64,000 nt of DNA from Blastococcus sp. CPCC 205250 (GCF_019799925.1 NZ_JABGCG010000007.1:186001-250000), one strand, 5' to 3'. Shown: positions 1-10,143, counted from the first letter of the stretch. A program made the numbers and translations. The notes: generated by a model not told the origin, from the letters alone.

Positions 1-241
1 ACGGCGCCGCCGTCGGTGACGGCGTCGACGAGCCGGCCGAGGACGGCGGGTGCGATCAGTCCAGCGGCGGCAGACGCGACGCTGACGACGGCCGCGGTCA
101 CCGCGACCCCGCGGCTGTCCCGGGCGTACCGGCCGACGACCCGCGCCGCCCGCCGTCCCGTCGCCGTGGGCAGCAGGTCCGGAGACGCCGAGCCCGCCGT
201 CGCCTCCGCCGTCGTCGCCTCCCGCTGCGGGGCCTCGGCGG

Positions 242-245
<4 letters not shown>
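1..245 (-). CDS. ABC transporter permease/ATP-binding protein, N-terminal part only
   Basis: This is the N-terminal 81 or so residues of a second ABC exporter-type subunit; the rest lies beyond the window. The GTG start at 245-243 overlaps the stop of the upstream ABC gene (GTGA), so the two are translationally coupled. After a polar Ala/Thr-rich leader of about 40 residues comes the start of a first transmembrane helix (VAVTAAVVSVASAAAGLIAP), followed by LGRLVDAVTDGG, which resembles the helix 1 end of exporter-fold transmembrane domains. It probably forms a heterodimer with its neighbour and, by inference, supplies the Walker A and B motifs that the neighbour lacks. The nucleotide-binding domain cannot be seen. 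Confidence 0.75.
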
Positions 246-1927
<1,682 letters not shown>

Positions 1928-1955
1928 GGCTCCTCCTGGGACGGTCGGCGACAGG

Positions 1956-1974
1956 TCAGGGCAGCCTAACCAGA
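1956..1974 (-). promoter_or_regulatory. Candidate DtxR/IdeR iron box for the ABC transporter operon
   Basis: On the minus strand the 19-mer matches the classical DtxR/IdeR operator (TTAGGTTAGGCTAACCTAA) at 14 of 19 positions, with the run GGTTAGGCT perfect. The embedded TAGGCT also fits a TANNNT -10 hexamer, so repressor binding would cover the promoter. It lies 29 bp upstream of the GTG at 1927. The alpha/beta hydrolase at 2144 is divergent and could share it. The consensus is quoted from memory. Confidence 0.6.
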
Positions 1975-2143
1975 CCTGCCTCTGCAGCCGTTGGCTCCCT
2001 GGGCGGCCCGTCGCCGGTCGGGCTGCGTGCGGCCCTGCTCCTGCCCGCGCTGCTGGCCGCGGCGGTGGCCCTGCTCGCCGGACGCGCGCTCGCCCCGGCC
2101 GGGCAGCGGGAGCCCCTGCCCGCGGGGATGAGACGGTGTCGGC

Positions 2144-3007
2144 ATGACCGTCGAACCACCCGCCCGGCTGGGGACCACCCGCCTCCCCGACGGCCGGCTG
2201 CTCGCCTGGTCCGAGTGGGGCCCCGAGGACGGCCGGCCGGTGCTGCTGTGCCCCGGCGCGGCCACCAGCCGGTGGCTCGGCATCGCCGCGGGGGTGCCCG
2301 ACGCCCTGGGCGTGCGGCTCGTCTCGGTCGACCGGCCGGGCCTGGGCGGGTCCGATCCCGCCCCGGGCCGCACCCTGACCACCTGGGCCGACGACGTCGC
2401 CGCCCTCCTGCGCCTGCGCGGGCTGACCGGCGCCCGCGCCGTCGCCTTCTCCCAGGGCGCGCCGTTCGGGCTGGCCTGCGCCGCCGCGGGCGTCGTCGAG
2501 GCGCTCGCGATCGTGTCCGGGACCGACGAGCTGGCCGCTCCCGACGTGCGACCGCAGCTCCCGCCCGAGATCGGGCAGCTCGTCGACCTCTGCACCACGG
2601 ACCCGGCCGCCGCGGCGGCCGCGTTCACCGGGCTGGCGAGCGTCGAGGCGATGGCGGGCATGGTCACGGCGACGAGCTCCGCCGTCGACCAGGCCGTCTA
2701 CGCCGAACCGGACTTCGCCGCCGCGTACCGCCGGGCGCTGTCCGAGGCCTTCGCCGCGGGACCGCAGGGCTACGTCGAGGACACGCTGCTGGCGATGGGG
2801 CGCTGGCCGCTCGACCTGCACGCCGTCCCGGTGCCGGTGCACCTCTGGTACGGCGGGCACGACGCCAGCCCCGTGCACTCGCCGGACTCGGGCGCGCGGC
2901 TGCACCGGATCCTGCCCGGCTCCCGCCGCACCGTGCTCGACCACGCGGGCGGCGCCCTGCTGTGGACCCACGGCGAGGACGTCCTCGCGGAGCTCCTGGC
3001 GGCCTGA
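2144..3007 (+). CDS. Alpha/beta hydrolase
   Basis: A 287-residue single-domain alpha/beta hydrolase. The expected fold landmarks are visible: VLLCPGAATSRW (oxyanion region after strand 3), SVDRPGLGGSD, the nucleophile elbow AFSQG with Ser103, an acid candidate in WYGGHDASPVH near residue 245, and a late His in LDHAGGA near residue 267. There is no signal peptide, so it is probably cytoplasmic. The substrate cannot be told from sequence; it reads like the many uncharacterised actinobacterial esterase-type hydrolases. It is divergent from the iron-box ABC operon, so a role in siderophore handling is possible but unsupported. The 216 bp upstream hold only the iron box and nothing else recognised. 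Confidence 0.8.
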   Translation: MTVEPPARLGTTRLPDGRLLAWSEWGPEDGRPVLLCPGAATSRWLGIAAGVPDALGVRLVSVDRPGLGGSDPAPGRTLTTWADDVAALLRLRGLTGARAVAFSQGAPFGLACAAAGVVEALAIVSGTDELAAPDVRPQLPPEIGQLVDLCTTDPAAAAAAFTGLASVEAMAGMVTATSSAVDQAVYAEPDFAAAYRRALSEAFAAGPQGYVEDTLLAMGRWPLDLHAVPVPVHLWYGGHDASPVHSPDSGARLHRILPGSRRTVLDHAGGALLWTHGEDVLAELLAA

Positions 3008-3020
3008 CCGGCCGCGTCGG

Positions 3021-4709
3021 CTACTCCCCGCGCAGCGCCGTCGCGGCGGCCTCGCGGAGCCGGCCGGCGAGCTCTGCCTCTGCCCGCTGGTCGGTGCGCA
3101 GCACGAGCACCCGCGGGCCGCCGGCCGCGAGCACACGCGGCAGGTCCGCGGCGGCCGGCACCTCCCCGGCCGCCCAGCCCAGCGCCCGGGCGACGGCGAC
3201 GAGGTCGCGCCCGTGCGGGGTGCCGAAGACCCGGTCGTAGTCCGCGGCGTACTGCGGCCGGCCCGGCTCGAGCTGGGCGAAGATGCCGCCCCCGTCGTTG
3301 TCGGGGACGACCACGGTCAGCTCCGGTGCCGGCTCACCCGCGCCGAGCAGCAGCCCGGTCAGGTCGTGCAGGAACGTCAGGTCCCCCATCAGCGCGACGG
3401 CCGGCCCGCCACCGGCCCGCCGGTGCGCCAGCGCCGCGCCCGCGGCGGTGGAGACCGTGCCGTCGATGCCGGCCACACCGCGGTTGGCCAGGACGGTCAG
3501 GTCCCCGCGCGGCACGGCCAGCCGGTCGACGTCGCGCACGGGAGTGGACGAGCCGAGGACCAGCAGCCCCCCGGCCGGCGCGGCGGCCACGACGTCGCGG
3601 GCCAGCCGGGCGGCGGTGGAGGAGGCGCCGGCGAGGACCGCGTCGACGGCCGCGCCGATCCGGTCGGTGGCCGCCGTCCACGCGCCGGCCCAGTCCGGGT
3701 CCACCGGTCCGCCGGGCTCCGGCAGGCCGCCGACGGCGCTCGCGCTGCGGCCGGCGTCGGCCCAGCGCGACCCCGCGGGGACCACCTCCACCCGCACGGC
3801 GGGGTCGGTGAGCAGCGCGTTCACCGGGCGGGACAGCGTCGGCCGGCCGACCACGAGCACCCGCTCCGGGCGGTGCGCGGCCAGCCAGCCGGCGGTGCCG
3901 AGCAGCAGCGCCCCGCCGCGCAGGCCGGCGTCCCAGGCCCCGCTGCTGGGTTCGGCGACCACGGGCCAGCCCTGCCGCCGCGCGAGCTCGGCGGCGGCAC
4001 GGCCGAGGGCCGGCGGGGCGTCCCCGGCGACGACGACGGTGCGCGCAGGGCTCGAGGGCAGCGGGGCCGGAGCGGGCGTGCCGGGCTCCCCGACCGTCCA
4101 GGGCGAGCCGTCGGCCCGGCCGGCCCAGGGACCCTCGAGGGCCGCGGTCCCGTCCGGCAGCAGCGGCTCCCGGAAGGCCAGGTCCAGCTGAACGGGTCCG
4201 GGGTCGCCGGAGACGATCCCGCGGGCGACCAGCAGCGCCCGCGCCACGAGGGCGCGCCAGTAGCGGTTCTGCTGCTCCTCCCGGCCGGCCTCGGGGACGC
4301 CGACGTCGGCGGTGAAGCGCACCGCGCCGCCATAGAGGCCCGGCTGGTCGATGGTCTGGTTGGCCCCGGTGGCGCGCAGCTCCGGCGGGCGGTCGGCGGT
4401 CAGCGCGACCAGCGGGACCCCGCTCGCGTCGGCCTCCAGGACCGCGGCGTGCAGGTGGGCGGTCGCCGTCCCGGAGGTGGTGAGGACCGGCACCGGCCGG
4501 CCCGAGGCGCGGGCCAGGCCGAGGGCCAGGAAGGCCGCCGTCCGCTCGTCGATCCGCACGTGCAGGGTGAGCCGCCCGGCCCGCTCCGCGGCCGCCAGCG
4601 CCAGTGCCACCGGCGCCGACCGGGAGCCCGGCGCGACCACGGCGTCGGTGACGCCGCCGCGCAGCAGCTCGTCGACCAGCACCGTGGCCAGCGCGGTGGA
4701 GGGGTTCAC
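3021..4709 (-). CDS. menD: 2-succinyl-5-enolpyruvyl-6-hydroxy-3-cyclohexene-1-carboxylate synthase
   Basis: The thiamine diphosphate enzyme that joins isochorismate and 2-oxoglutarate with loss of CO2 in menaquinone synthesis. The 562 residues fit the family. Visible marks are the N-terminal VVAPGSRSAPVALAL, the ThDP-activating Glu in RIDERTAAF near residue 55, TSGTATAHLHAAVLEA, and a C-terminal ThDP/metal region MGDLTFLHD with PDNDGGGIF. The GTG start at 4709 overlaps the menC stop by four bases (GTGA), which fixes it; the much longer frame to 7022 is shadow. menD and menC form an operon facing away from menE-menA; it probably acts in the cytoplasm upstream of MenC. Confidence 0.95.
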   Translation of the reverse strand: MNPSTALATVLVDELLRGGVTDAVVAPGSRSAPVALALAAAERAGRLTLHVRIDERTAAFLALGLARASGRPVPVLTTSGTATAHLHAAVLEADASGVPLVALTADRPPELRATGANQTIDQPGLYGGAVRFTADVGVPEAGREEQQNRYWRALVARALLVARGIVSGDPGPVQLDLAFREPLLPDGTAALEGPWAGRADGSPWTVGEPGTPAPAPLPSSPARTVVVAGDAPPALGRAAAELARRQGWPVVAEPSSGAWDAGLRGGALLLGTAGWLAAHRPERVLVVGRPTLSRPVNALLTDPAVRVEVVPAGSRWADAGRSASAVGGLPEPGGPVDPDWAGAWTAATDRIGAAVDAVLAGASSTAARLARDVVAAAPAGGLLVLGSSTPVRDVDRLAVPRGDLTVLANRGVAGIDGTVSTAAGAALAHRRAGGGPAVALMGDLTFLHDLTGLLLGAGEPAPELTVVVPDNDGGGIFAQLEPGRPQYAADYDRVFGTPHGRDLVAVARALGWAAGEVPAAADLPRVLAAGGPRVLVLRTDQRAEAELAGRLREAAATALRGE

Positions 4710-5668
4710 GCCGCCACCTCCCCCCGCACCGCCGCGAGCCGCGCCCGCCAGCGGGCGTCGACGTCGGCCGGGGCCGCCAGCGCGGCGAGCCGGTCCGGCA
4801 CCACCGCCCCGACCGGCAGGCCGCCGTCGACCGGCAGCCGGGGGTCGGAGGTGACGTCGCCGGTGAACAGGGCCACGGTGGCCAGCCCGCAGGCGAAGGG
4901 CAGCTCCGGCAGGGCCGCGGCCAGCGCGACGCCCGCGGCGATGCCGACCGAGCTCTCCAGGGCCGAGGAGACGACGCAGGGCAGCCCGTGCGCCTCGGCG
5001 ACGCGCAGCGCCGCCCGCACGCCGCCCAGGGGCTGCACCTTGAGGACGACGACGTCGGCGGCCTCGCGCAGGTCCACCCGCAGCGGGTCGGCCGACCGGC
5101 GCACGCCCTCGTCGACGGCGATCCGGACGTCGACCTGGCGCCGCAGGGCGGCCAGCTCCGCCAGGGTCGCGCAGGGCTGCTCCACGTACTCCAGCCCGGC
5201 GGCGGCTGCGTCCAGCGCGCGGATGCGGACCACGGCGGTGTCGACGTCCCAGGCGGCGTTGGCGTCGACCCGCACCGCGCCCCCGGGGCCGAGGGCGGCC
5301 CGGACTGCCTCGACCCGGGCGGTGTCGTCGGCCGCGGTCTGACCGGGCTCGGCGACCTTGACCTTGGCCGTGCGGCAGCCGGACGCCGCGACGATCCCGT
5401 GCGCCCGCTCGGGCCCGACTGCCGGGACCGTGACGTTCACCGGGACGGCGGCGCGCACCGGCGCCGGCCAGCCCTCGACCGCGGCCTCGACGGCGGCGGC
5501 CCACCAGCGGCGGCTCTCCGCGGTGTCGTAGTCCCAGAACGGGCTGAACTCGCCCCAGCCCGCCGGGCCGTGCACCAGCACGCCGTCGCGGACGTCGATG
5601 CCGCGGAACCGGGTGCGCAGCGGCACCGAGTACACGTGCACGGCGTCGAGCCCCGCCGCGTCCGCCAC
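4706..5668 (-). CDS. menC: o-Succinylbenzoate synthase
   Basis: An enolase-superfamily dehydratase of 320 residues that makes o-succinylbenzoate for menaquinone. The superfamily residues are all present: the catalytic pair in TAKVKVAEPG, metal ligands in VDANAAWD, YVEQPC and AVDEGVR, and the second catalytic Lys in VLKVQPLGG. The GTG start at 5668 has no clear ribosome binding site but sits six bases after TACGCT, a good -10 hexamer, so the mRNA is probably leaderless. The frame upstream to 6178 is shadow of menE. It is co-transcribed with menD. Confidence 0.93.
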   Translation of the reverse strand: MADAAGLDAVHVYSVPLRTRFRGIDVRDGVLVHGPAGWGEFSPFWDYDTAESRRWWAAAVEAAVEGWPAPVRAAVPVNVTVPAVGPERAHGIVAASGCRTAKVKVAEPGQTAADDTARVEAVRAALGPGGAVRVDANAAWDVDTAVVRIRALDAAAAGLEYVEQPCATLAELAALRRQVDVRIAVDEGVRRSADPLRVDLREAADVVVLKVQPLGGVRAALRVAEAHGLPCVVSSALESSVGIAAGVALAAALPELPFACGLATVALFTGDVTSDPRLPVDGGLPVGAVVPDRLAALAAPADVDARWRARLAAVRGEVAA

Positions 5669-5674
5669 GGAGCC

Positions 5675-5680
5675 AGCGTA
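5675..5680 (-). promoter_or_regulatory. -10 hexamer for leaderless menC transcript
   Basis: TACGCT on the minus strand fits TANNNT and is followed by six bases and then the GTG start of menC. This spacing puts transcription start at the start codon. No good -35 is seen. Confidence 0.5.
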
Positions 5681-5745
5681 GGTGACCGGCCCCCGTGGCC
5701 CCCGCCGCCCGCAGCTCGCGGCGGGACCCGGCACGGGGGCCGAAG

Positions 5746-5751
5746 TACGCT
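5746..5751 (+). promoter_or_regulatory. -10 hexamer for leaderless menE transcript
   Basis: TACGCT on the plus strand, eight bases before the GTG at 5760. It is the same hexamer as the menC promoter on the other strand, 66 bp away, and supports 5760 rather than 5682 as the menE start. Confidence 0.5.
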
Positions 5752-5759
5752 CGCTCGTC

Positions 5760-6890
5760 GTGGCCCGGCACCTGACCCTCGTGCCCGCACCCGACGACCC
5801 GCGCGCCCTGCTGGAGCCCCTGCGTGCCTGCCTCGCGGGCACCGCGCCGCTGGCGGTGCTGCCGGCCGGGCCGCCGGCCGCGGTCGCCGCCGCCCGCGCC
5901 GCGCTGCGCCCGGAGGAGCCGCTGGAGGCGGGGGCCGACCTCGTCGTCGTCACCTCCGGCTCCACCGGCGGGGGCCGCGGGGTGCTGCTGCCCGCTGCCG
6001 CGCTGCGGGCCTCCGGAGAGGCCACGCACGACCGGCTCGGCGGTCCGGGCGGCTGGCTGCTGGCCCTGCCGGTGTCGGCGATCGCCGGGCTGCAGGTGCT
6101 GTGCCGCTCGCTGCTGGCCGGGACCGTGCCGACCGTCCTGGGGCGGGGCGAGCCCCTGGCCGCGGCGGTGGCGCGCATGCCCGCCGGCCGCCGCTACGCC
6201 GCCCTGGTCCCCACCCAACTGCGCCGGTACCTCGACGCCGAGCCCGGCGCGTTGCGCGCGTTCGACGCGGTGCTCGTCGGCGGCGCCGCCACCGATCCCG
6301 CGCTGCTCGCCCGGGCCGGCTCGGAGGGAGTCGCCGTGGTGACGACGTACGGGATGACCGAGACCGCCGGTGGGTGCGTCTACGACGGAGTGCCCCTGGA
6401 CGGCGTCGCCGTCCGGTCCGGCGGCGACGGCATCGAGCTGGCCGGCCCCGTGCTGGCCCTCGGCTACCGCTGCGACCCGGCGGCCACCGCCGAGGCGTTC
6501 GGGGGCGGCTGGTTCCGCACCCGGGACGCCGGCACGCTCGCCGGGGGCGTCCTCACGGTGCACGGCCGGCTGGACGACGTCGTGGTCACCGGCGGGGTGA
6601 ACGTCGCCCCGCAGGCGGTCGAGGGCGTCCTGCGCGAGCACCCCGCCGTCGCCGACGCCGTGGTCTTCGGCCGCGCGGACGACGAGTGGGGTCAGCGGGT
6701 CGTCGCCGCCGTCGTCGCGGCCCCGGGCGCTGACCCGGCCCTCGACCAGCTGCGGCCCTGGGTGGCCGAGCGGCTGGGGGCGCCGGCCGCGCCCCGCGAG
6801 CTGCACCGCATCCCCGCCGTCCCGACCCTGCACACCGGCAAGCCCGACCGCCGCGGCGTCGCGGCGGCCCTGACCGGCGCGGCGCGCTGA
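5760..6890 (+). CDS. menE: o-Succinylbenzoate--CoA ligase
   Basis: An adenylate-forming ligase that activates o-succinylbenzoate to its CoA ester. At 376 residues it is short for the superfamily but normal for actinobacterial MenE, which lacks much of the N-terminal subdomain. Motifs in order are VVVTSGSTGGGRG (phosphate loop), TTYGMTETAGG (A5), GRLDDVVVTGGVNV (A7/A8 hinge), and the C-terminal catalytic Lys in LHTGKPDRRG (A10). The GTG at 5760 is preferred because a -10 hexamer lies just before it. The stop overlaps the ATG of menA by one base. Confidence 0.92.
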   Translation: MARHLTLVPAPDDPRALLEPLRACLAGTAPLAVLPAGPPAAVAAARAALRPEEPLEAGADLVVVTSGSTGGGRGVLLPAAALRASGEATHDRLGGPGGWLLALPVSAIAGLQVLCRSLLAGTVPTVLGRGEPLAAAVARMPAGRRYAALVPTQLRRYLDAEPGALRAFDAVLVGGAATDPALLARAGSEGVAVVTTYGMTETAGGCVYDGVPLDGVAVRSGGDGIELAGPVLALGYRCDPAATAEAFGGGWFRTRDAGTLAGGVLTVHGRLDDVVVTGGVNVAPQAVEGVLREHPAVADAVVFGRADDEWGQRVVAAVVAAPGADPALDQLRPWVAERLGAPAAPRELHRIPAVPTLHTGKPDRRGVAAALTGAAR

Positions 6891-7759
6891 TGGCCACCCC
6901 CGCGCAGTGGCTGGCCGGCGCGCGCCCCCGGACCCTGCCGGCCGCCGTCGCACCCGTGGCCGTCGGCACCGGCGCCGCCGCCGCGCTGGACGGGTTCCGC
7001 CTCGGACCCGCGCTGCTGGCACTGCTCGTCGCGCTGGCCCTGCAGGTGGCCGTCAACTACGCCAACGACTACTCCGACGGCCGCCGCGGCACCGACGCCG
7101 ACCGGGTCGGCCCGATGCGGCTGGTCGGCTCCGGGGCGGCGACACCGCGCGCGGTCCTCGTCGCCGCGCTGGCCGCCTTCGCCGTCGCCGGAGTGGCCGG
7201 GCTGGTGCTCGCCGCGCTGTCGAGCTGGTGGCTGGTCGCCGTCGGCGCGGTGTGCATCGCCGCGGCCTGGACCTACACCGGCGGTCCGCTCCCCTACGGC
7301 TACCGGGCGCTGGGCGAGGTGTTCGTCTTCGTCTTCTTCGGCCTGGTCGCGGTCGCGGGGACGACGTTCGTGCAGACCCGCGGGATCGAGGGGCTGGCGC
7401 TGGCCGCGGCCGTGCCGATCGGGCTGCTGTCGACGGCCCTGCTGGTGGTCAACAACCTCCGCGACATCGCCGGCGACGCCGCGGTCGGCAAGAAGACGCT
7501 CGCGGTGCTGCTGGGCGAGCGCGGCACCCGGCTGGCCTTCGTCGGGCTGCTGGTCGTCGCGTTCGCCGTCGTCGTCGCCATCGGCGCAGCCCGGCCGTGG
7601 GCGCTGGTCGCCCTGCTCGCCGCGCCGCTGGCGGTGCCGCCGGTCCGGCTGGTGCTGTCCGGGGCGCGCGGGCCGGCGCTCATCGCGGGCCTGCAGTCCA
7701 CCGGCCTGCTCACCCTGGCCACCGGCCTGCTGCTCGGCGCGGGGCTCGCTCTCAGCTGA
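6890..7759 (+). CDS. menA: 1,4-Dihydroxy-2-naphthoate polyprenyltransferase
   Basis: An integral membrane UbiA-family prenyltransferase of 289 residues that attaches the isoprenoid tail to form demethylmenaquinone. The two Asp-rich diphosphate/Mg sites are visible: NYANDYSDGRRGTD near residues 50-63 and NNLRDIAGDAAVGKKT near 188-203. Eight or nine hydrophobic helices surround them. The ATG overlaps the menE stop (TGATG), so menE and menA are translated together. With menC and menD this gives four steps of the classical menaquinone route in one place. Confidence 0.94.
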   Translation: MATPAQWLAGARPRTLPAAVAPVAVGTGAAAALDGFRLGPALLALLVALALQVAVNYANDYSDGRRGTDADRVGPMRLVGSGAATPRAVLVAALAAFAVAGVAGLVLAALSSWWLVAVGAVCIAAAWTYTGGPLPYGYRALGEVFVFVFFGLVAVAGTTFVQTRGIEGLALAAAVPIGLLSTALLVVNNLRDIAGDAAVGKKTLAVLLGERGTRLAFVGLLVVAFAVVVAIGAARPWALVALLAAPLAVPPVRLVLSGARGPALIAGLQSTGLLTLATGLLLGAGLALS

Positions 7760-7762
7760 CGT

Positions 7763-8911
7763 TCAGCCGGCCCGGAACGGCGCCGGCCGGCCGAAGAGCC
7801 AGCCCTGGCCGGAGCCGACGCCGCGCTCCACCAGCGCGCGGTGCTCCTCCTCCACCTCCACGCCCTCGGCGACCACGTGCGCGCCGACGTCGGAGGCGAA
7901 CGCCTGCATGGCGCTGATGAGCGCCTGCTTGGCCGGGTCGCGGTGCAGGCCGGTGACCAGGGCGGCGTCGAGCTTGATGACCTCGGGCTCGAGCCGGAGG
8001 ACGTGCTGGAGGGACGCGTAGCCGGCGCCGGCGTCGTCGACCGCCACCGGGATGCCGGCGCGCCGCAGCTCGCGGCGGGCGGTGAGCAGGGCGGGGTAGT
8101 CGTCGACCCGGCGGTGCTCGGTCACCTCCACGCCCACCCGGCGGTCGGCCGCGGCCAGGACCTCGTCGAGCACCGCGCGGGTGGTGAGGGCCTCGGGCGA
8201 CAGGTTGACCGCCACCGGCACGTCGCGCGGCCGGCCGCCGGCGGCCGCCAGCGCCGTCCGGAGGGCGAGCAGCTCCAGCTCCACGCCCCGGCCGGCGCGC
8301 GCGGCGTCGGCGAAGACCCGGGCGGGCTCGCCGGCCGGGAAGCGGGACAGCGCCTCGTACCCGACGACCTCCTCCGTCCGGAGGTCCACCACCGGCTGGA
8401 AGACGCAGGTGAGCTCGACCGCGCCCGGGCCGGCCACCGCGGCGTCGTCGGCCGGCGGGACCGAGCCGAGGTGCTGGCCGACGAGCTCGGCGAGGAACTC
8501 CACGAACCGGGCGGAGTCGGCGTCCAGGGTGGCGTTCTCCTCCTGGCCGACGCAGCACAGCATGCCCACCGTCCGGTCGCCGGAGGCGGTCCGCACCGGC
8601 GCACCGACGTAGCAGCCGATGCCCAGCCCGGCCGTCACCGGCAGGTCGCGCGTCCGGGGGTCACGCCGGGCGGCGGTCACCACCGGCGGCAGCTCCCCCG
8701 CCAGCACCCGCAGGCAGTAGGTGTCCCCGAGCGGGATCCTCGTGCCCGGCTGCACCGGCAGGGCGGCGGTGTCGCCCACCACGGCCGTGACGACCTGGGC
8801 GTCGGGGGTGAACTCGGAGAGGAACGCGATGTCGGTGTGCAGCCGCGTCCGGGCCGCGTCGAGCAGGTGCCGCACCCACGGGTCGCCGTCCCCGCGTCCG
8901 TGCGCCGTCAT
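7763..8911 (-). CDS. GAF-EAL cyclic-di-GMP phosphodiesterase
   Basis: A 382-residue soluble protein with an N-terminal GAF-like sensor (about 10-150, including LGIGCYVGAPV and GMLCCVGQEE) and a C-terminal EAL domain (about 165-380). The catalytic set looks complete: YEALSRF (the EAL motif), VNLSPE, GVEVTEH, VDDAGAGYASL, VIKLDAAL, VAEGVE and GQGWLFGRP. It should therefore hydrolyse c-di-GMP to pGpG, with the GAF domain sensing an unknown ligand. There is no GGDEF domain and no membrane segment. It stands alone between menA (convergent) and the DUF4229 gene. Another c-di-GMP effector, RsiG, is at 52950. Confidence 0.9.
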   Translation of the reverse strand: MTAHGRGDGDPWVRHLLDAARTRLHTDIAFLSEFTPDAQVVTAVVGDTAALPVQPGTRIPLGDTYCLRVLAGELPPVVTAARRDPRTRDLPVTAGLGIGCYVGAPVRTASGDRTVGMLCCVGQEENATLDADSARFVEFLAELVGQHLGSVPPADDAAVAGPGAVELTCVFQPVVDLRTEEVVGYEALSRFPAGEPARVFADAARAGRGVELELLALRTALAAAGGRPRDVPVAVNLSPEALTTRAVLDEVLAAADRRVGVEVTEHRRVDDYPALLTARRELRRAGIPVAVDDAGAGYASLQHVLRLEPEVIKLDAALVTGLHRDPAKQALISAMQAFASDVGAHVVAEGVEVEEEHRALVERGVGSGQGWLFGRPAPFRAG

Positions 8912-8965
8912 GTGCCCTCCCCCGCGCCCGCGGGACCTGACGACCGGTCCCGCTCCCGCAGGGTC

Positions 8966-9292
8966 TCAGACCTCGTCGGCGGTGTCGCCCGACAGGCGCG
9001 CGCGCAGGTCCTCCCTGGCGGTCCGGCGGGCGACGCTGCGGGCGGCCAGCGCCTCGGTCAGCCGGTCGCGGACGCCGCGCAGGAGCACGTGCGCCGCCGG
9101 CATCGACAGCAGCAGACCGAACAGCAGCGCCGGGAAGCCCGGCAGCCCGGCCACCCAGATGGCCGCCACCAGCGCGACGGTGATCACCAGCCGGCCGACG
9201 GTGTAGAGCACCAGGGGCGGCCACACCCGCGGCGGCGTCGCCGGGCCGCCGGTCGGGGCGCCCGGGGTCGCCGGTCCGGTTGCCTCAGGCAT
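8966..9292 (-). CDS. DUF4229-type small membrane protein
   Basis: A 108-residue protein with a Pro/Gly-rich N-terminus, two hydrophobic helices (about 30-48 and 52-70) and a basic, Arg-rich cytoplasmic tail containing RDRLTEALAARS. This matches the actinobacterial DUF4229 pattern as I remember it; function is unknown. Its ATG at 9292 lies inside the end of the Lrp gene (8 bp overlap), so it is translated from the same message. Confidence 0.75.
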   Translation of the reverse strand: MPEATGPATPGAPTGGPATPPRVWPPLVLYTVGRLVITVALVAAIWVAGLPGFPALLFGLLLSMPAAHVLLRGVRDRLTEALAARSVARRTAREDLRARLSGDTADEV

Positions 9293-9746
9293 GTCCGCCC
9301 TCCCACTTGGTCGAGAGCACCACCGTCGTCCGGGTGCGTGCGACTCCTCTGATCCGGTTCAACGCGCTGATGGCCGCCTCGAGTGCCGGGATGTCGGTCA
9401 CCCGCACCTTGAGGACGTAGCCCTCGCTGCCGGCCACCCGCCAGCAGTCCTCGACCTCGGGCATCGCGGCCAGGGCGGCCTCGACCCCGGTCTCGTCGAC
9501 CGAGTCGCTCTCGATCACGCTCACCAGCGCCGTGACGTCGAGCCCCATCGCCGTCGGCTCGACGACGGCCCGGTAGCCGGTGATGACCCCGCCGGCCTCG
9601 AGCTTCCCGACCCGCTCGTGCACCGCCGGCGCCGAGAGGCCCACCTGGCGCGCGAGCTCGGCGTAGCTGGCCCGGCCGTTGGCCTGGAGCAGCTCGATGA
9701 GCCTGCGGTCGACCGCGTCGATGACGTCCTCCGTCCGGATGGACAC
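9285..9746 (-). CDS. Lrp/AsnC family transcriptional regulator
   Basis: A 153-residue regulator with an N-terminal winged helix (residues 8-55: DRRLIELLQANGRASYAELA, then LSAPAVHERVGKLEAGGVI) and a C-terminal RAM ligand-binding domain (65-150, with VEDCWRVAGSEGYVLKV). Lrp/AsnC proteins bind amino acids and form dimers or octamers; the effector here is unknown. It is transcribed ahead of and overlapping the DUF4229 gene and is divergent from the small membrane protein at 9827. Confidence 0.92.
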   Translation of the reverse strand: MSIRTEDVIDAVDRRLIELLQANGRASYAELARQVGLSAPAVHERVGKLEAGGVITGYRAVVEPTAMGLDVTALVSVIESDSVDETGVEAALAAMPEVEDCWRVAGSEGYVLKVRVTDIPALEAAISALNRIRGVARTRTTVVLSTKWEGGHA

Positions 9747-9826
9747 CGGGGGGATCCGGCGCCACCCCCGAGTATCGCCGCGGACGTACTCTTGTCGGTA
9801 CGGGGGAGACGGAGAGGTGGCGCCGC

Positions 9827-10051
9827 GTGGTGTTCCTGGTGTTCCTGGTGGTGGCGATCGCCGTGGTCGTGCTCGTCATGCGCGCAGCGGAGAAGTCCGG
9901 TGGTACCGGCGGTCCGGGTCTGGGCACCCCCCGCCCGCCGCGCCGTCCCAAGCCCCCGCGCGACGCGCGCCCGCTGGCCCCCGACGACGACCCGGACTTC
10001 CTGCGCGAGCTGGAGCGCCGCACCCGGCGCGACGACGGCTCGCCCGCGTAA
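9827..10051 (+). CDS. Small single-pass membrane protein
   Basis: A 74-residue protein: one hydrophobic helix at residues 2-18 (VFLVFLVVAIAVVVLVM), then a Pro/Arg-rich linker and a charged tail with DDDPDFLRELERRTRRDD. The GTG at 9827 follows a GGAGA-rich stretch, and TACTCT at 9786-9791 could serve as the -10. The family is not recognised. It ends just before a strong hairpin shared with the convergent gene at 10144. Confidence 0.7.
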   Translation: MVFLVFLVVAIAVVVLVMRAAEKSGGTGGPGLGTPRPPRRPKPPRDARPLAPDDDPDFLRELERRTRRDDGSPA

Positions 10052-10098
10052 CGCAACCGCAGCGCCGGCCCGCCGGCCGCCTCAGCGCTGTGCGGGTG

Positions 10099-10137
10099 AC
10101 CCCGTCCGGAGGCTCGTCCCGAGCGCGCGGACGGGGT
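10099..10137. terminator. Bidirectional terminator-like hairpin
   Basis: A perfect 10-bp stem (ACCCCGTCCG with CGGACGGGGT) encloses a 19-nt loop that itself holds a 5-bp stem (GCTCG/CGAGC). It lies between the convergent genes ending at 10051 and 10144. No U-tract is present, as usual in high-GC actinobacteria. Confidence 0.65.
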
Positions 10138-10143
10138 GCTGCA

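Noticed and set aside
3021..7022. 1333-residue frame upstream of menD
   Set aside because: The N-terminal 770 residues are Arg/Gly/Ala-rich shadow of menC, menE and menA; menD begins at 4709.
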